This document shows, in pieces, positions 17,041 to 26,441 of a stretch of DNA of 64,000 bases (positions within the stretch are counted from its first letter, which is position 1; each line of letters begins with the position of its first letter). The translations under genes and the position numbers were made by a program. The DNA is from Halomonas litopenaei. Its GTDB lineage: Bacteria; Pseudomonadota; Gammaproteobacteria; Pseudomonadales; Halomonadaceae. The stretch lies in NCBI RefSeq assembly GCF_017303055.1, contig NZ_JAEKJT010000006.1, positions 248,001 through 312,000 on the forward strand, read 5' to 3'. Below the pieces are notes generated by a model. That model worked only from the letters and a program-made list of their open reading frames with translations. It had not been told where the DNA came from and did not search any database.

Positions 17041-19580
17041 TGACCACACGTTCAGACTCCGCCACCCGTGACACCCGCCCCACCCTGATCGTGGTGGGCA
17101 ACGGCATGGTCGGCCATCACCTCATCGAACAGCTGGTCGAACGCGGCCAGCACCATCACTACCGCATCACGGTATTCGGCGAAGAACGCCACCTCGCCTA
17201 TGACCGTGTCCACCTATCCGACTACTTCACCGGTCAAGACGCCGACTCGCTGGCCTTGTCGACCGCGGACTACTACCACGAACACGGCATCGAGCTGCGC
17301 CTCGACGAAGCCATCACCGCTATCGATCGCGACTCTCGGCAGGTCCGCACCCCGCAGGGTACACACGCCTATGACCGGCTCGTGCTGGCAACGGGCTCGA
17401 CCCCTTTCGTGCCGCCCATTGCGGGCAATGACCGGGATGGCTGTCTGGTCTATCGCACCCTGGATGACCTGGATGCGATACGCCATGCCGCCAGCACCGC
17501 GACCACTGGCGTGGTGGTCGGAGGGGGCTTGCTCGGGCTGGAAGCGGCCAACGCTCTGCGTGGACTCGACCTGGATACGGCGGTGGTGGAATTCGCCCCC
17601 CGCCTGATGCCCATGCAGGTCGATGATCAGGGCGGCGAGCTGTTGCGAGAAAAGATCGAGGGTCTCGGGGTTCAGGTGCTGACCGAACGCGCCACCCGCG
17701 AGATCGTGCCTGGCGAGGCCAGCCGCCTGCGCATGGTGTTCCAGGATGACAAGGTGCTGGAGACCGACCTGATCGTGTTCTCCGCGGGCATTCGTCCCCG
17801 GGATGAACTGGCCCGGGAGTGTGGACTTGAGATCGGCGAGCGGGGCGGAGTGGTCATCGACGATCACTGCGTCACCAGCGATGCAGCGATTCTCGCAGTG
17901 GGTGAGGTGGCCCTGTACCACAACAGCATCTTCGGCCTGGTCGCTCCGGGCTATCAGATGGCCAAGGCGGCTGCAGACACCTTGAGCGGCGGCGAACTGA
18001 CCTTCACTGGCGCCGACATGAGCACCAAGCTGAAGCTGATGGGCGTCGATGTGGGCGCCATCGGCGACGCCCATGGCAACCGTCACCCCAGCGCCAAGCA
18101 GTACCGCTATTTTGACCAGCTGCAGCAGATCTATCGCAAGCTGGTCGTGTCCGCCGATGGCAAGCGCTTGCTGGGGGCCATGCTGGTCGGTGACAACGGC
18201 CCCTATGACACCCTGATGCAGTACTACGCCAACGGCCTTGACCTGCCCGTGGACCCGGCCGCACTTATCCTGCCATCCAACGAGGCTGCGCCGGCACTGG
18301 GGCCGGATGCATTGCCCCAGGAGGCGACCATCTGCTCCTGCCACAACGTCACCAAGGGAGCGATCAGCGCAGCCGTGGATGCGGGGTGCGAGGACCTGTC
18401 AGCGGTCAAGGATGCCACCAAGGCCAGCACCGGCTGCGGAGGATGCGCTGCCCTGCTGAAAAGCGTCTTTGATCATGAGCTGTCAGCTCGCGGCATGGAC
18501 GTCGATACCTCGCTGTGCGAGCACTTTGCCCACACCCGCCAGCAGCTCTTCGACATCGTCCGGGTGGAAGGCATCAAGACCTTCAGTGAGTTGATGTCAC
18601 GGCATGGTACGCCGCGCCCGGATGGATCGCCGGGTCTGGGGTGCGACATCTGCAAGCCGGCGGTAGCCTCGATCCTGGCCTCCTGTTTCAACGAGCCGAT
18701 TACCGACGCAGCACACATCCCCCTGCAGGATACCAATGATACCTTCATGGCCAACATGCAGAAGAACGGTACCTTCTCCGTGGTCCCGCGGATTGCCGGG
18801 GGCGAGATCACTCCCGACAAGCTGATTGTGCTGGGGCAGGTGGGCAAGACATACGGTCTCTACACCAAGATCACCGGCGGTCAGCGCATCGACCTGTTCG
18901 GGGCTCGCCTGGAGGACCTTCCCGCCATCTGGAGCGAGCTGATCGCGGCCGGTTTCGAGACCGGACACGCCTACGGCAAGTCGCTGCGTACCGTGAAATC
19001 CTGCGTCGGCAGCACCTGGTGTCGCTATGGGGTTCAGGACAGCGTCGGCATGGCACTGCGGCTTGAGCACCGCTACAAGGGCCTGCGCTCCCCGCACAAG
19101 CTCAAGTTCGCGGTGTCGGGCTGCACACGGGAATGCGCCGAAGCACAGAGCAAGGATATCGGCGTCATCGCCACCGAGCACGGCTGGAACCTGTATGTCT
19201 GCGGCAATGGCGGCATGCGTCCACGCCACGCAGAGCTGTTCGCCACTGACCTGGACGACCAGACCTTGATCCAGACCATCGACCGCTTGTTGATGTTCTA
19301 CGTGCGGACCGCCGATCGACTGCAGCGCACCTCGGTATGGCGGGAGCAGCTGGAAGGCGGGCTCGATTATCTCAAGGCGGTGATCCTGGACGACAGCCTC
19401 GGCCTCGGTGCAGAGCTGGAGCGCCAGATGCAACAGGTCATCGACAGCTATCAGTGCGAATGGGCTGGCGCCCTCTCCGACCCGGACAAGCTCAAGCGCT
19501 TTCGCAGCTATGTCAACGATCACCGCGCCGACCCCGACATCATCGTCACCCAGGAGCGCGGTCAGCTGCGCCCGGCATGA
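17040..19580 (+). CDS. nirB: NAD(P)H nitrite reductase large subunit
   Basis: An 846-residue cytoplasmic siroheme enzyme that reduces nitrite to ammonium with NAD(P)H. FAD motif LIVVGNGMVGHHLI near residue 15, NAD motif GVVVGGGLLGLEAANAL near 155, BFD [2Fe-2S] domain with CSCHNVTKG and TGCGGCAAL near 430-465, then the ferredoxin-like half domain and the siroheme/[4Fe-4S] block CVGSTWCRYG and SGCTRECAEAQ near 655-700, which gives the four cluster cysteines. Full length for NirB. The start overlaps the flavoprotein stop; nirD follows after 34 bases. The cobA product across the locus supplies its siroheme precursor. Confidence 0.96.
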   Translation: MTTRSDSATRDTRPTLIVVGNGMVGHHLIEQLVERGQHHHYRITVFGEERHLAYDRVHLSDYFTGQDADSLALSTADYYHEHGIELRLDEAITAIDRDSRQVRTPQGTHAYDRLVLATGSTPFVPPIAGNDRDGCLVYRTLDDLDAIRHAASTATTGVVVGGGLLGLEAANALRGLDLDTAVVEFAPRLMPMQVDDQGGELLREKIEGLGVQVLTERATREIVPGEASRLRMVFQDDKVLETDLIVFSAGIRPRDELARECGLEIGERGGVVIDDHCVTSDAAILAVGEVALYHNSIFGLVAPGYQMAKAAADTLSGGELTFTGADMSTKLKLMGVDVGAIGDAHGNRHPSAKQYRYFDQLQQIYRKLVVSADGKRLLGAMLVGDNGPYDTLMQYYANGLDLPVDPAALILPSNEAAPALGPDALPQEATICSCHNVTKGAISAAVDAGCEDLSAVKDATKASTGCGGCAALLKSVFDHELSARGMDVDTSLCEHFAHTRQQLFDIVRVEGIKTFSELMSRHGTPRPDGSPGLGCDICKPAVASILASCFNEPITDAAHIPLQDTNDTFMANMQKNGTFSVVPRIAGGEITPDKLIVLGQVGKTYGLYTKITGGQRIDLFGARLEDLPAIWSELIAAGFETGHAYGKSLRTVKSCVGSTWCRYGVQDSVGMALRLEHRYKGLRSPHKLKFAVSGCTRECAEAQSKDIGVIATEHGWNLYVCGNGGMRPRHAELFATDLDDQTLIQTIDRLLMFYVRTADRLQRTSVWREQLEGGLDYLKAVILDDSLGLGAELERQMQQVIDSYQCEWAGALSDPDKLKRFRSYVNDHRADPDIIVTQERGQLRPA

Positions 19581-19614
19581 TCCACCCCGCCATCCAGGAT
19601 ACCGAGGACCCACC

Positions 19615-20001
19615 ATGACGCTTTCTTGTCCAAACGCTTCGCTCTCTCCCTCCGCGCACGGGGCTCACTGGACCGTGCTGTGCCAACGCAGCGATCTGGT
19701 GGCGTACTCCGGCGTTGCTGCCTGGTGCGATAGCAGTGACGGCGCCCACCAGGTCGCCCTGTTCTATTTGCCGGGCCAACCCACGGAGCTCTTTGCCATC
19801 GACCACCACGACCCGGTCGCCCAAGCCAATGTGATCGCTCGCGGTCTGCTGGGCGACCATCAGGGGGAGCCGATGGTGGCCTCCCCGCTTTACAAGCAGC
19901 ACTACCGACTGGCCGACGGCCAGTGCCTGGAAGATCCCGGTATCCAACTGCGTACCTGGTCGGTGGCCTTCGACCAGGACAGGGTCATGATCGCCACCTG
20001 A
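19615..20001 (+). CDS. nirD: Nitrite reductase small subunit
   Basis: A 128-residue Rieske-fold partner of NirB. The family stretch ANVIARGLLGDHQGEPMVAS followed by PLYKQHYRL and DGQCLED is intact. The CxH...CxxH ligand pair of true Rieske proteins is absent, as is usual for NirD. A short N-terminal part before AHWTVLCQRSDL is variable. Last gene of the nir unit; no strong terminator is visible directly after it. Confidence 0.92.
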   Translation: MTLSCPNASLSPSAHGAHWTVLCQRSDLVAYSGVAAWCDSSDGAHQVALFYLPGQPTELFAIDHHDPVAQANVIARGLLGDHQGEPMVASPLYKQHYRLADGQCLEDPGIQLRTWSVAFDQDRVMIAT

Positions 20002-20376
20002 GTCGTCAGCCTCTGGGCTGGCCAGACTGCCTGGCGGGCTCCGGCAAGGATCGTCGGGGCCGCCGCCAGCAAACCGTCATCAAGCGTTGAACTGTTCGCC
20101 CTTGCAGCATTTCTGTCATCGTCCATGCTTAGGTCGAAGGCACCAGTTGAGAACATCACGGTCAAAAGGATGAGCAGGACCGTCTTTGCCGCCCTTCTCA
20201 ACGACCTTACAGCGACGCCGTCAGCGAGCGGCTGTCGCCCCAGCCACCACAGGAGGACCCCCACGCGAGCAAGCCGACACCTCGGCCTCTGTCACATCTC
20301 TGACACGTTGCGCTGAGAGTGTCGACATCGAGGCGTCATGTTGACGCCCAAGGTGATCATCAGGAGAGCTGCGCCG
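20002..20376. other. Intergenic region nirD to phoH-like gene
   Basis: About 375 bases with no gene I can support. A minus-strand reading frame here (20264 leftward) includes a hydrophobic stretch but runs into antisense of nirD and was rejected. Confidence 0.4.
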
Positions 20377-21780
20377 ATGGTACGCATCGACAAGAAGGCC
20401 ACCCGACTGTACGTGCTGGACACCAACGTACTGATCCACGACCCCAGCGCCCTCTACCAGTTCGAAGAGCACGAAGTGGTTATCCCCATGACCGTGCTCG
20501 AGGAGCTCGACAAGCACAAGAACGGCATCCGAGAAATTGCTCGCACCGCCCGGCAAGTCAGCCGGACCCTCTCTGACCTCACCGCCAATGTCGATATCGA
20601 CCAGATTCGCCAGGGCATCCCGATTACCCGCGTCAGCGGCCCGGAAGGCCGACTCCGGCTGCTGTGCTACTCCGACCTGACCCTGCCTGACAACCTGGAG
20701 GACAGTCCTGACAACCGGCTGCTGGGAGAAACCTGCCGGCTGCGTCAGGAGCGACCCGATGCATCGGTCGTTCTCGTCACCAAGGACATCAACCTGCGGG
20801 TGAAGGCTGCCGCCCTGGGCGTGCCCGTCGAGGACTACCTGACCGACCGTGCCTTTGACGACTCCGACGCCATGACCGATGGCGTGTCTGTCTACCCGGA
20901 TGCCGGTCATGACCTGTGGGACGCCATGGCTCTGGACGTCAAGGTGGAGCGTGAACAGGACAAGGTGATCTATCGCCTGAGCGGAGAGATCCCCGCCCAC
21001 TGGCACCTTGGCATGTTGGTCTCCGACGCTGACAGCGAAGCCAGCTTCGAAGCCATCGTGCGCGAACTGGCCCCGCACCAGGCCACCCTGGAGCTATTGA
21101 CCAACTACCGTCACGGCGCCAGCGTCTGGGGCGTCCATGCCCACGACAGCCGTCAGAACTTTACCCTTAACCTGTTGATGGACGATGCCATCGATCTGGT
21201 CACGGTGGCCGGCAGCGCGGGCACCGGCAAGACCTTCATGACCCTGGCGGCAGCCTTTCAACAGACCCTGGACAGCAAACGCTTCGAGCGCGTGGTGTTT
21301 ACCCGAGCCCCCATTTCCATGAGCGAGGACATCGGCTTTTTGCCAGGGACAGAAGAGGAGAAGATGTCACCCTGGATGGGCGCCTTCCACGACAACATGG
21401 ACAACCTGCTGAGAGACGAGCACGACGGCAGTTCAACCTGGAACCAGGATGCCACGCGCCAGCTGCTGGCGTCTCGGGTGCAGATTCGTGCGCCGGGCTT
21501 TATGCGCGGTCGTACGCTCAACGACACCTTCCTGATCATCGACGAGGCGCAGAACTTCACCCCAAAACAGCTCAAGAGCTTGATCACCCGTGCCGGGCGC
21601 AACACCAAGATCGTCTGCCTGGGTAACGTCGGTCAGATCGACACTCCCTACCTGACCGCCAACACCTGCGGCATGGCTGCCGTCGTTCAGAACTTCAAGA
21701 ACTGGCCCCACGCTGGACACGTGACCTTGAAGAGCGTGGAACGCTCCCGCCTGGCCCTCGCCGGCGAGGAGCTGCTGTAG
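20377..21780 (+). CDS. PIN-PhoH fusion protein (PhoH2/YlaK type)
   Basis: A 467-residue protein with an N-terminal PIN nuclease domain (LYVLDTNVLIHDP, then EELDKHKNG and VVLVTKDINLRVKA, supplying acidic metal ligands) and a C-terminal PhoH ATPase domain (Walker A GSAGTGKTF near residue 288, Walker B TFLIIDEAQNFTPKQLK near 388). PIN-PhoH proteins of this type act as ATP-dependent RNA nuclease/helicases in studied bacteria; the target is unknown. ATG 20377 has AGGAG ten bases ahead; an ATG at 20338 in frame is an alternative. The classical phoH occurs separately at 58 kb. Confidence 0.9.
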   Translation: MVRIDKKATRLYVLDTNVLIHDPSALYQFEEHEVVIPMTVLEELDKHKNGIREIARTARQVSRTLSDLTANVDIDQIRQGIPITRVSGPEGRLRLLCYSDLTLPDNLEDSPDNRLLGETCRLRQERPDASVVLVTKDINLRVKAAALGVPVEDYLTDRAFDDSDAMTDGVSVYPDAGHDLWDAMALDVKVEREQDKVIYRLSGEIPAHWHLGMLVSDADSEASFEAIVRELAPHQATLELLTNYRHGASVWGVHAHDSRQNFTLNLLMDDAIDLVTVAGSAGTGKTFMTLAAAFQQTLDSKRFERVVFTRAPISMSEDIGFLPGTEEEKMSPWMGAFHDNMDNLLRDEHDGSSTWNQDATRQLLASRVQIRAPGFMRGRTLNDTFLIIDEAQNFTPKQLKSLITRAGRNTKIVCLGNVGQIDTPYLTANTCGMAAVVQNFKNWPHAGHVTLKSVERSRLALAGEELL

Positions 21781-21927
21781 TGCTCTGTCGTGCTCTGTCG
21801 AACACTGTCGTGCGACAGTGACCCGCCCCTAGCGGCACCCTGAACCACCAGCGCCCCCGCCTGCAAAGGCGGGGGCGCTGTCTACATGCTGAACGGCAGC
21901 GAAGCGGCGACCCGCCCCACGCCCGGC
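21781..21927. terminator. Convergent-gene terminator region
   Basis: The 10-bp unit TGCTCTGTCG occurs twice in tandem (21781-21800), followed by the hairpin CACTGTCG/CGACAGTG (21803-21820) and an 11-bp hairpin GCGCCCCCGCC/GGCGGGGGCGC (21851-21861, 21868-21878) around TGCAAA. No T-run follows, so the terminator role is inferred from stem strength and position between two convergent stops. Confidence 0.55.
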
Positions 21928-22146
21928 TTACTTGTCGCGGTTCATCGCCTTCTCGATCAAGGCTTCCTCTTCACTCTTGGGCGTCTTCTCGATCATTTCC
22001 GCCGCTTCAGAGTACAGGCACACGTAGCTCTGGCAGGAGGCACAGTGCACCTTCTCATCAGGGTTCTTGGTAGCGGGCACGCGCATGTTATGACTGCCAC
22101 AGTTAGGACAGGCCTTCGGGATTCGCAGATCTTCGCTCAACGCCAT
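21928..22146 (-). CDS. Possible separately translated zinc-ribbon protein (72 aa)
   Basis: In frame with the end of the GGDEF gene, an ATG at 22146 is preceded by AAGGAG (22158-22153) with six bases of spacing, a better ribosome binding site than that of the full gene. The product would be 72 residues with Cys pairs CPNC and CASC 18 residues apart and a Glu/Lys-rich C-terminus. Small zinc-ribbon proteins of this kind exist on their own; the function is unknown. It could be made in addition to the fusion, or the fusion could be the result of a lost stop codon. Confidence 0.6.
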   Translation of the reverse strand: MALSEDLRIPKACPNCGSHNMRVPATKNPDEKVHCASCQSYVCLYSEAAEMIEKTPKSEEEALIEKAMNRDK

Positions 22147-23553
22147 CTTCAACTCCTTGTGAATGCTGGAATACTCACGGGCCTGCTGCGACCCACCGTT
22201 GACTTCATCGAAACGTTGCAGGAGGCCACTGAGACGATTGCGCCCAGCTCGCTTCGCCTCGTAGAGCGCTGCGTCCACTCGGCGCATCGCCATGTCGAGA
22301 CTTTCTTCCTTGCCGACACTGATGGCCCCCATGCTCACTGTTACCTTGAGGGCACGATGGTCCACCTTCAAGGTGGTGGTCTCAACGTTACGCCGCAGAC
22401 GCTCAAGAATATCCCAGGCATCCTCGGCCACTACATCGGCCAGCAGCACCACGAATTCTTCACCGCCAATCCGCGCCAGCACGTCATAGGGGCGCAGGCT
22501 CAGGCGACAGGTATCAGCAAATGCCTTGAGCACCATATCCCCCGCGGAGTGGCCAAAGGCGTCATTGAGTGCCTTGAAATGATCCAGGTCGAGCATGGCC
22601 AGCACGGCGGGCTCCTGGCGTCGCCGAAGCCGGGCCAAGGCCCCCGCACCCGCTTCAAAGAACGCCCTGCGGTTCATCACCCCGGTCAGCACGTCGGTAC
22701 TCACCAGCTTGGCAATGCGCCTTTCCGCTTGCTTGCGTTTGGTGACATCCAGCAGCAGCCCATCCCAGACCACCGCACCATCCTCGAACCGCTGTGGAGT
22801 GCCTCTTGCCTCGAACCAGCGCTCGCTTTCGCCACTGTCATCGCCCTGCCGCGCAAGCCTCACATCCAGATGCCACGGCGTCAGGCTGACCAGCGACTGG
22901 GCCAGTACCAACGTCAGCTGCTCCCGCGTTTCCTCGGCCAGGCGCGACAGCACCACCTCGGCGTCTTCCAGCGCCTGGGCCCGTGACAGGCCGGTCTGCG
23001 CCTCGAAACCGGGTCCTAGATAACCGAACGATAGCTGGCCTGCCGGCGATTGATGCAGGCGAAAGACGACCCCCGGAAGCCGTGCGACGCTGCTCTCGAT
23101 GGATTCACTCAGGCGTTCTGCCGAGGCGGCCTGGCGCTGCAGCAAGGTGATATCCTGGGACATCAACAGCCAGCAGGCTGGCTCCCGGCGAACGGGATGC
23201 AAGGTGCTACTGAGGTGACGCAGTTGCGGCCCCTTGCTGCAGATAACGACTCCCTGCCAGCCCGCTCCGCTGGCGCGGCAGTGGTCCAGGGCCGTTTCCA
23301 GTATTTTCGCAGCCTCGGGACAAAACACCTGGGACAGCGATTGCCCGACCAGCGCCTCCAGCGGCAGGCCCAATTGCTGGCACTGGCTGCTATTAGCCCA
23401 GACGACCAGACCATCAGCGCCTAGGCTTAGCGCCATCGACGGAGCCTGCCCCAGCAAGGCGTCGAGCTCAGTGCTGAAAGCCGCGCCCGTTGGCGGCTCA
23501 AGCACTCCGGCGGACCATCGACGTCGGAAGAATGCCAGCAATGACATACCCAT
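21928..23553 (-). CDS. PAS-GGDEF diguanylate cyclase fused to a C-terminal zinc ribbon
   Basis: A 541-residue protein. Residues ~25-130 and ~150-270 look like PAS sensory domains; ~280-445 is a GGDEF domain with ARIGGEEF at the active site and RPYD five residues before it, matching the product-inhibition I-site. Such enzymes make cyclic di-GMP from two GTP. There are no membrane segments, so it is cytoplasmic. The last 72 residues (from MALSEDL) form a zinc ribbon with CPNC and CASC and an acidic helical tail. This tail has its own start and ribosome binding site (see the separate entry). The start at 23553 has no strong Shine-Dalgarno; ATG 23547 is equally possible. Confidence 0.85.
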   Translation of the reverse strand: MGMSLLAFFRRRWSAGVLEPPTGAAFSTELDALLGQAPSMALSLGADGLVVWANSSQCQQLGLPLEALVGQSLSQVFCPEAAKILETALDHCRASGAGWQGVVICSKGPQLRHLSSTLHPVRREPACWLLMSQDITLLQRQAASAERLSESIESSVARLPGVVFRLHQSPAGQLSFGYLGPGFEAQTGLSRAQALEDAEVVLSRLAEETREQLTLVLAQSLVSLTPWHLDVRLARQGDDSGESERWFEARGTPQRFEDGAVVWDGLLLDVTKRKQAERRIAKLVSTDVLTGVMNRRAFFEAGAGALARLRRRQEPAVLAMLDLDHFKALNDAFGHSAGDMVLKAFADTCRLSLRPYDVLARIGGEEFVVLLADVVAEDAWDILERLRRNVETTTLKVDHRALKVTVSMGAISVGKEESLDMAMRRVDAALYEAKRAGRNRLSGLLQRFDEVNGGSQQAREYSSIHKELKMALSEDLRIPKACPNCGSHNMRVPATKNPDEKVHCASCQSYVCLYSEAAEMIEKTPKSEEEALIEKAMNRDK

Positions 23554-23666
23554 GTTCCCATAGTCAATTTCTTAAAATTTTGTAAGAAAAAGCTTAGAAG
23601 AACCGTCCTACCTGTGCTGGATGAAAAATCTCATTACCCGTCGATGGGCCGCCGCAGGAACGGGGC

Positions 23667-24335
23667 TCAGCGGCTGAGCAGCTCGCTCATCCACTCGCCA
23701 ATATGGCCGATCTGCTGGGGACATACCGCATGAGCCATGGGGTACTGCCGATACACCGTGTGATAGCCCAGCTCTTCCAACCGTGCGAAGGCTGCCCGAC
23801 CCAATGATTCGGGTACCACCGGATCCATACTGCCGTGATGCACCTCGACACGCAGGTCGCGGTTGGCGTCATTCAGCTCGATCGAGTTCGCCGTGGCAAA
23901 GTAGGTCGACATGGCCAGCAGTCCGCCCAGCGGCTGATCAAAGCTTAGCGCTGCTTCATAGGCCACTGCCCCACCCTGGGAGAAGCCAGCCAACAGGATA
24001 CGTCGACTATCGATGCCAGCATCAATCTGGGATTGAATCACGCCCTTGATACGCTCGGCCGAAAGACGCAGCTGCATCTCATCGACGCGGCGATCCAGGC
24101 TCATCTCGAGAATGTCGTACCAGGCAGGCATGACCATGCCACCATTGATGGTCACCGGTAGACGGGGCGCGTGGGGCAGGATGAAGCGGACCTGGGCATA
24201 GTCAGGCCTGGGCAGCATCGGCACGACGGGCTCGAAATCCCGACCGTCGGCGCCAAGGCCATGGAGAATGATCATGCAGGCGTCAGCGGGTGCATCGCCA
24301 CGCGGTTCGATGACCAACTGGTCGTTATTGCTCAT
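23667..24335 (-). CDS. Carboxylesterase/phospholipase of the alpha/beta hydrolase family
   Basis: A 222-residue cytoplasmic serine hydrolase. The oxyanion region IILHGLGADGRDF, nucleophile elbow LLAGFSQGGAVA (Ser about 113), an Asp in HGSMDPVVP and His in YPMAHAVCPQQ give a complete triad. Length and motifs are those of carboxylesterase 2/lysophospholipase (YpfH, EstB) enzymes that act on short-chain esters. No signal peptide. Monocistronic by spacing. Confidence 0.92.
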   Translation of the reverse strand: MSNNDQLVIEPRGDAPADACMIILHGLGADGRDFEPVVPMLPRPDYAQVRFILPHAPRLPVTINGGMVMPAWYDILEMSLDRRVDEMQLRLSAERIKGVIQSQIDAGIDSRRILLAGFSQGGAVAYEAALSFDQPLGGLLAMSTYFATANSIELNDANRDLRVEVHHGSMDPVVPESLGRAAFARLEELGYHTVYRQYPMAHAVCPQQIGHIGEWMSELLSR

Positions 24336-24524
24336 GGGCGGGTCTCTATCTGTGTTTCAGCTCTAAGTGCAGCGCAGGTAGGTGGCAACGCACGCAGCTT
24401 TCAGGGAATACGTCGCTACCCTAGCGCACTATACGCTCAGGAACGAGCCTCAAGCTTGGCAACAGCAGCGAGCATAACGAGACGTGGGTCGCAGGGCGCA
24501 CCGCCCAAGGGCCTGTTTCTTCCT

Positions 24525-24562
24525 CTGCCGCCACTGCTGCCACTGCCACCACTGCCGCCCCT
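24525..24562. repeat. Low-complexity CTGCCGCCA-like stretch
   Basis: Imperfect triplet-phased repeats (CTGCCGCCACTGCTGCCA and similar) just before the 23-bp array. Not part of any gene I can support. Confidence 0.6.
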
Positions 24563-24594
24563 TCCTGCGACAACGGCGGCTAGAACGGACAGCA

Positions 24595-24663
24595 CTGGGC
24601 CACTAAACCGGACAGCTCTGGGCTACTAAACCGGACAGCTCTGGGCTACTAAACCGGACAGCT
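24595..24663. repeat. Three tandem copies of a 23-bp unit
   Basis: Units at 24595-24617, 24618-24640 and 24641-24663; the core CTAAACCGGACAGCTCTGGG is identical and unit 1 differs only at its CCA/CTA. Degenerate partial copies flank it (24580-24594 and 24664-24672 onward). The right flank is the stop-codon end of the permease gene, which reads GCTAGAACGGCCAG, so the array probably arose by duplication of that gene end. Confidence 0.9.
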
Positions 24664-24671
24664 CTGGGCAG

Positions 24672-26441
24672 CTAGAACGGCCAGAACAGCGGGGTAAGTC
24701 CAAGCACCACGGCAGCGGTCAGCAGGTTGAGAGGCCCCCCCAGGCGCAGATAGTCCCTCAAGCGGTAGCCGCCAGGCCCCATGACCATCAGGTTGGTCTG
24801 GTAGCCAATAGGGGTCAGGAAGCTCGCTGAGGCGGCGAACATGACCACCACGACATACGGCAACGGGCTGACGCCAAGGCTGTCTGCACCGGCCATGGCG
24901 ATGGGGAAAGTGATCACGGCGGCGGCATTGTTGGTCACCAGCGAGGTCAACAAGGCCACCACCACGTAGGTGCCTACTAACAGGGCCCAGGGACTATTGC
25001 CCACCAGCTCCAGTAGCCCGGCCGCCACCGCATCGGCGGCGCCGGAGGTGTGCAGTGCCGCCCCCAGGCCAAACGAGGCAGCGATGGTCAACAGTACCTG
25101 GGTGTCCATGCCTCGGCGGGCGCTGCGCACACTTACGCAGCCGCTCAAGAGTGCCGCGGCAGCCCCCAGCATGGCCGCATTCATCATGCTCATCAGGCCC
25201 GTGGTGGCCACCAGCACCACCGCCGCCAATATGCCCCAGGCGCGCAGAGCGCGGTCGAAGGCGGGGCGCGCCTGACCATTGACCTGACTGATCAACAGAA
25301 AGTCCTGGGACTGGCGATGACGCTCCACGAAGGCAGGACGAGCCTCAAGCAGCAGCACATCCGAGGGCTGCAAGCGAATCTGGCCGAGGCTTCCCACCAC
25401 CCGGCGCCCATTGCGGCAGACCGCCAGCACGGCAGCGCCGTACAGCGTCCTGAAGTGTCCGTCCCGAATCTTCTGGCCGATGAACTGACACTGATCGGAG
25501 ACCACCGCCTCGACCAGGCGACGCTCTCGAAATTCCTTCTCGAGGTGGGACTCACCCAGCCGAGAGGGGCGCAGGCCACGAATCTGCTGCAATTCCACCG
25601 CACCATCGGTGGTCCCGGCGAAGACCAGGTGGTCGCCGCCTTTCAGGGTCTCCCCAGGCCCCACCACGCTGACCACGTTGCCACCGCGCTCGATCTCGAC
25701 CAGAAAGAGACCGGCCAGGTGGCGCAGCCCGGCGTCTTCTACCGTGCGGTCAACCAACGGCCCCTGCGGGTCTACCTCCATCTCGATGGTGAACTCACGC
25801 AGGTTGGCAAAAGCGGCTTCGCTACCGGGATGGCCAGACAGCATGCGCGGCCCCGCCCACAGCAGATAGCCCACACCGGCCAGCGCCATCGGCACGCCCA
25901 CCAGGGCAATCTCGAACAGTCCCAGGTGCAGGTTCGGAAAGCGCTCCAGCATCAGCGAATGCACCACCAGATTGGTACTGGTCCCCATCAAGGTCACGGT
26001 GCCGCCGAGGATGGACGCGAAGCTCAAGGGCATCAGCAGATACTGGGGAGCGATGGAGAAACGACGGCTCCAGCTGATCACGGCAGGAATGAAGGTGGCC
26101 ACCACCGGGGTATTGTTGAGCACACCGCTGACCGCCGTGACCGGCCAGATCAGCCGCGCCATGGCATGACGCACGCCCTTCGGCCGCCCCAGCACATGCC
26201 GAATGATCAGGTCGATACCCCCGGTATCGCGCAAGCTGGCCACCAGCACGTACATGAAAGCCACGGTAAACAGGCCGCTGCTGGAAAATCCGCTCAGCGC
26301 CTGCTGGGCATCGATGACACCGAGGCTGAGCAGCACCACCAACGCGCCCATCATGACCATGTCTGGCCCGGCGCGGGTGAGCGCCATCAACGGAAAGACA
26401 GCGCAAGCAACAGAGAGAGCGATCCAGGCATCCAGAGACAT
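24672..26441 (-). CDS. SLC13-family permease with RCK_C domains
   Basis: A 589-residue inner-membrane transporter. Hydrophobic segments cover residues ~1-190 and ~390-589, each half with an SLC13/CitM-type signature (LNNTPVVATFIPAV; LVTNNAAAVITFPIAM). Between them, ~200-380 hold two TrkA-C/RCK_C-like regulatory domains (FTIEMEVDPQGPLVDRTV; ERRLVEAVVSDQCQFIGQKI). This is the layout of YfbS-like anion or sulfur-compound permeases; the substrate is not evident, although a sulfate importer lies elsewhere in the window. The start at 26441 lies close to a short upstream purine region. Confidence 0.9.
   Translation of the reverse strand: MSLDAWIALSVACAVFPLMALTRAGPDMVMMGALVVLLSLGVIDAQQALSGFSSSGLFTVAFMYVLVASLRDTGGIDLIIRHVLGRPKGVRHAMARLIWPVTAVSGVLNNTPVVATFIPAVISWSRRFSIAPQYLLMPLSFASILGGTVTLMGTSTNLVVHSLMLERFPNLHLGLFEIALVGVPMALAGVGYLLWAGPRMLSGHPGSEAAFANLREFTIEMEVDPQGPLVDRTVEDAGLRHLAGLFLVEIERGGNVVSVVGPGETLKGGDHLVFAGTTDGAVELQQIRGLRPSRLGESHLEKEFRERRLVEAVVSDQCQFIGQKIRDGHFRTLYGAAVLAVCRNGRRVVGSLGQIRLQPSDVLLLEARPAFVERHRQSQDFLLISQVNGQARPAFDRALRAWGILAAVVLVATTGLMSMMNAAMLGAAAALLSGCVSVRSARRGMDTQVLLTIAASFGLGAALHTSGAADAVAAGLLELVGNSPWALLVGTYVVVALLTSLVTNNAAAVITFPIAMAGADSLGVSPLPYVVVVMFAASASFLTPIGYQTNLMVMGPGGYRLRDYLRLGGPLNLLTAAVVLGLTPLFWPF

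Noticed and set aside
19902-20264. Small minus-strand frame with a hydrophobic stretch (AAKTVLLILLTVMFSTGAF)
   Set aside because: No good ribosome binding site, its end is antisense to nirD, and no known family; could be revisited only with conservation data.
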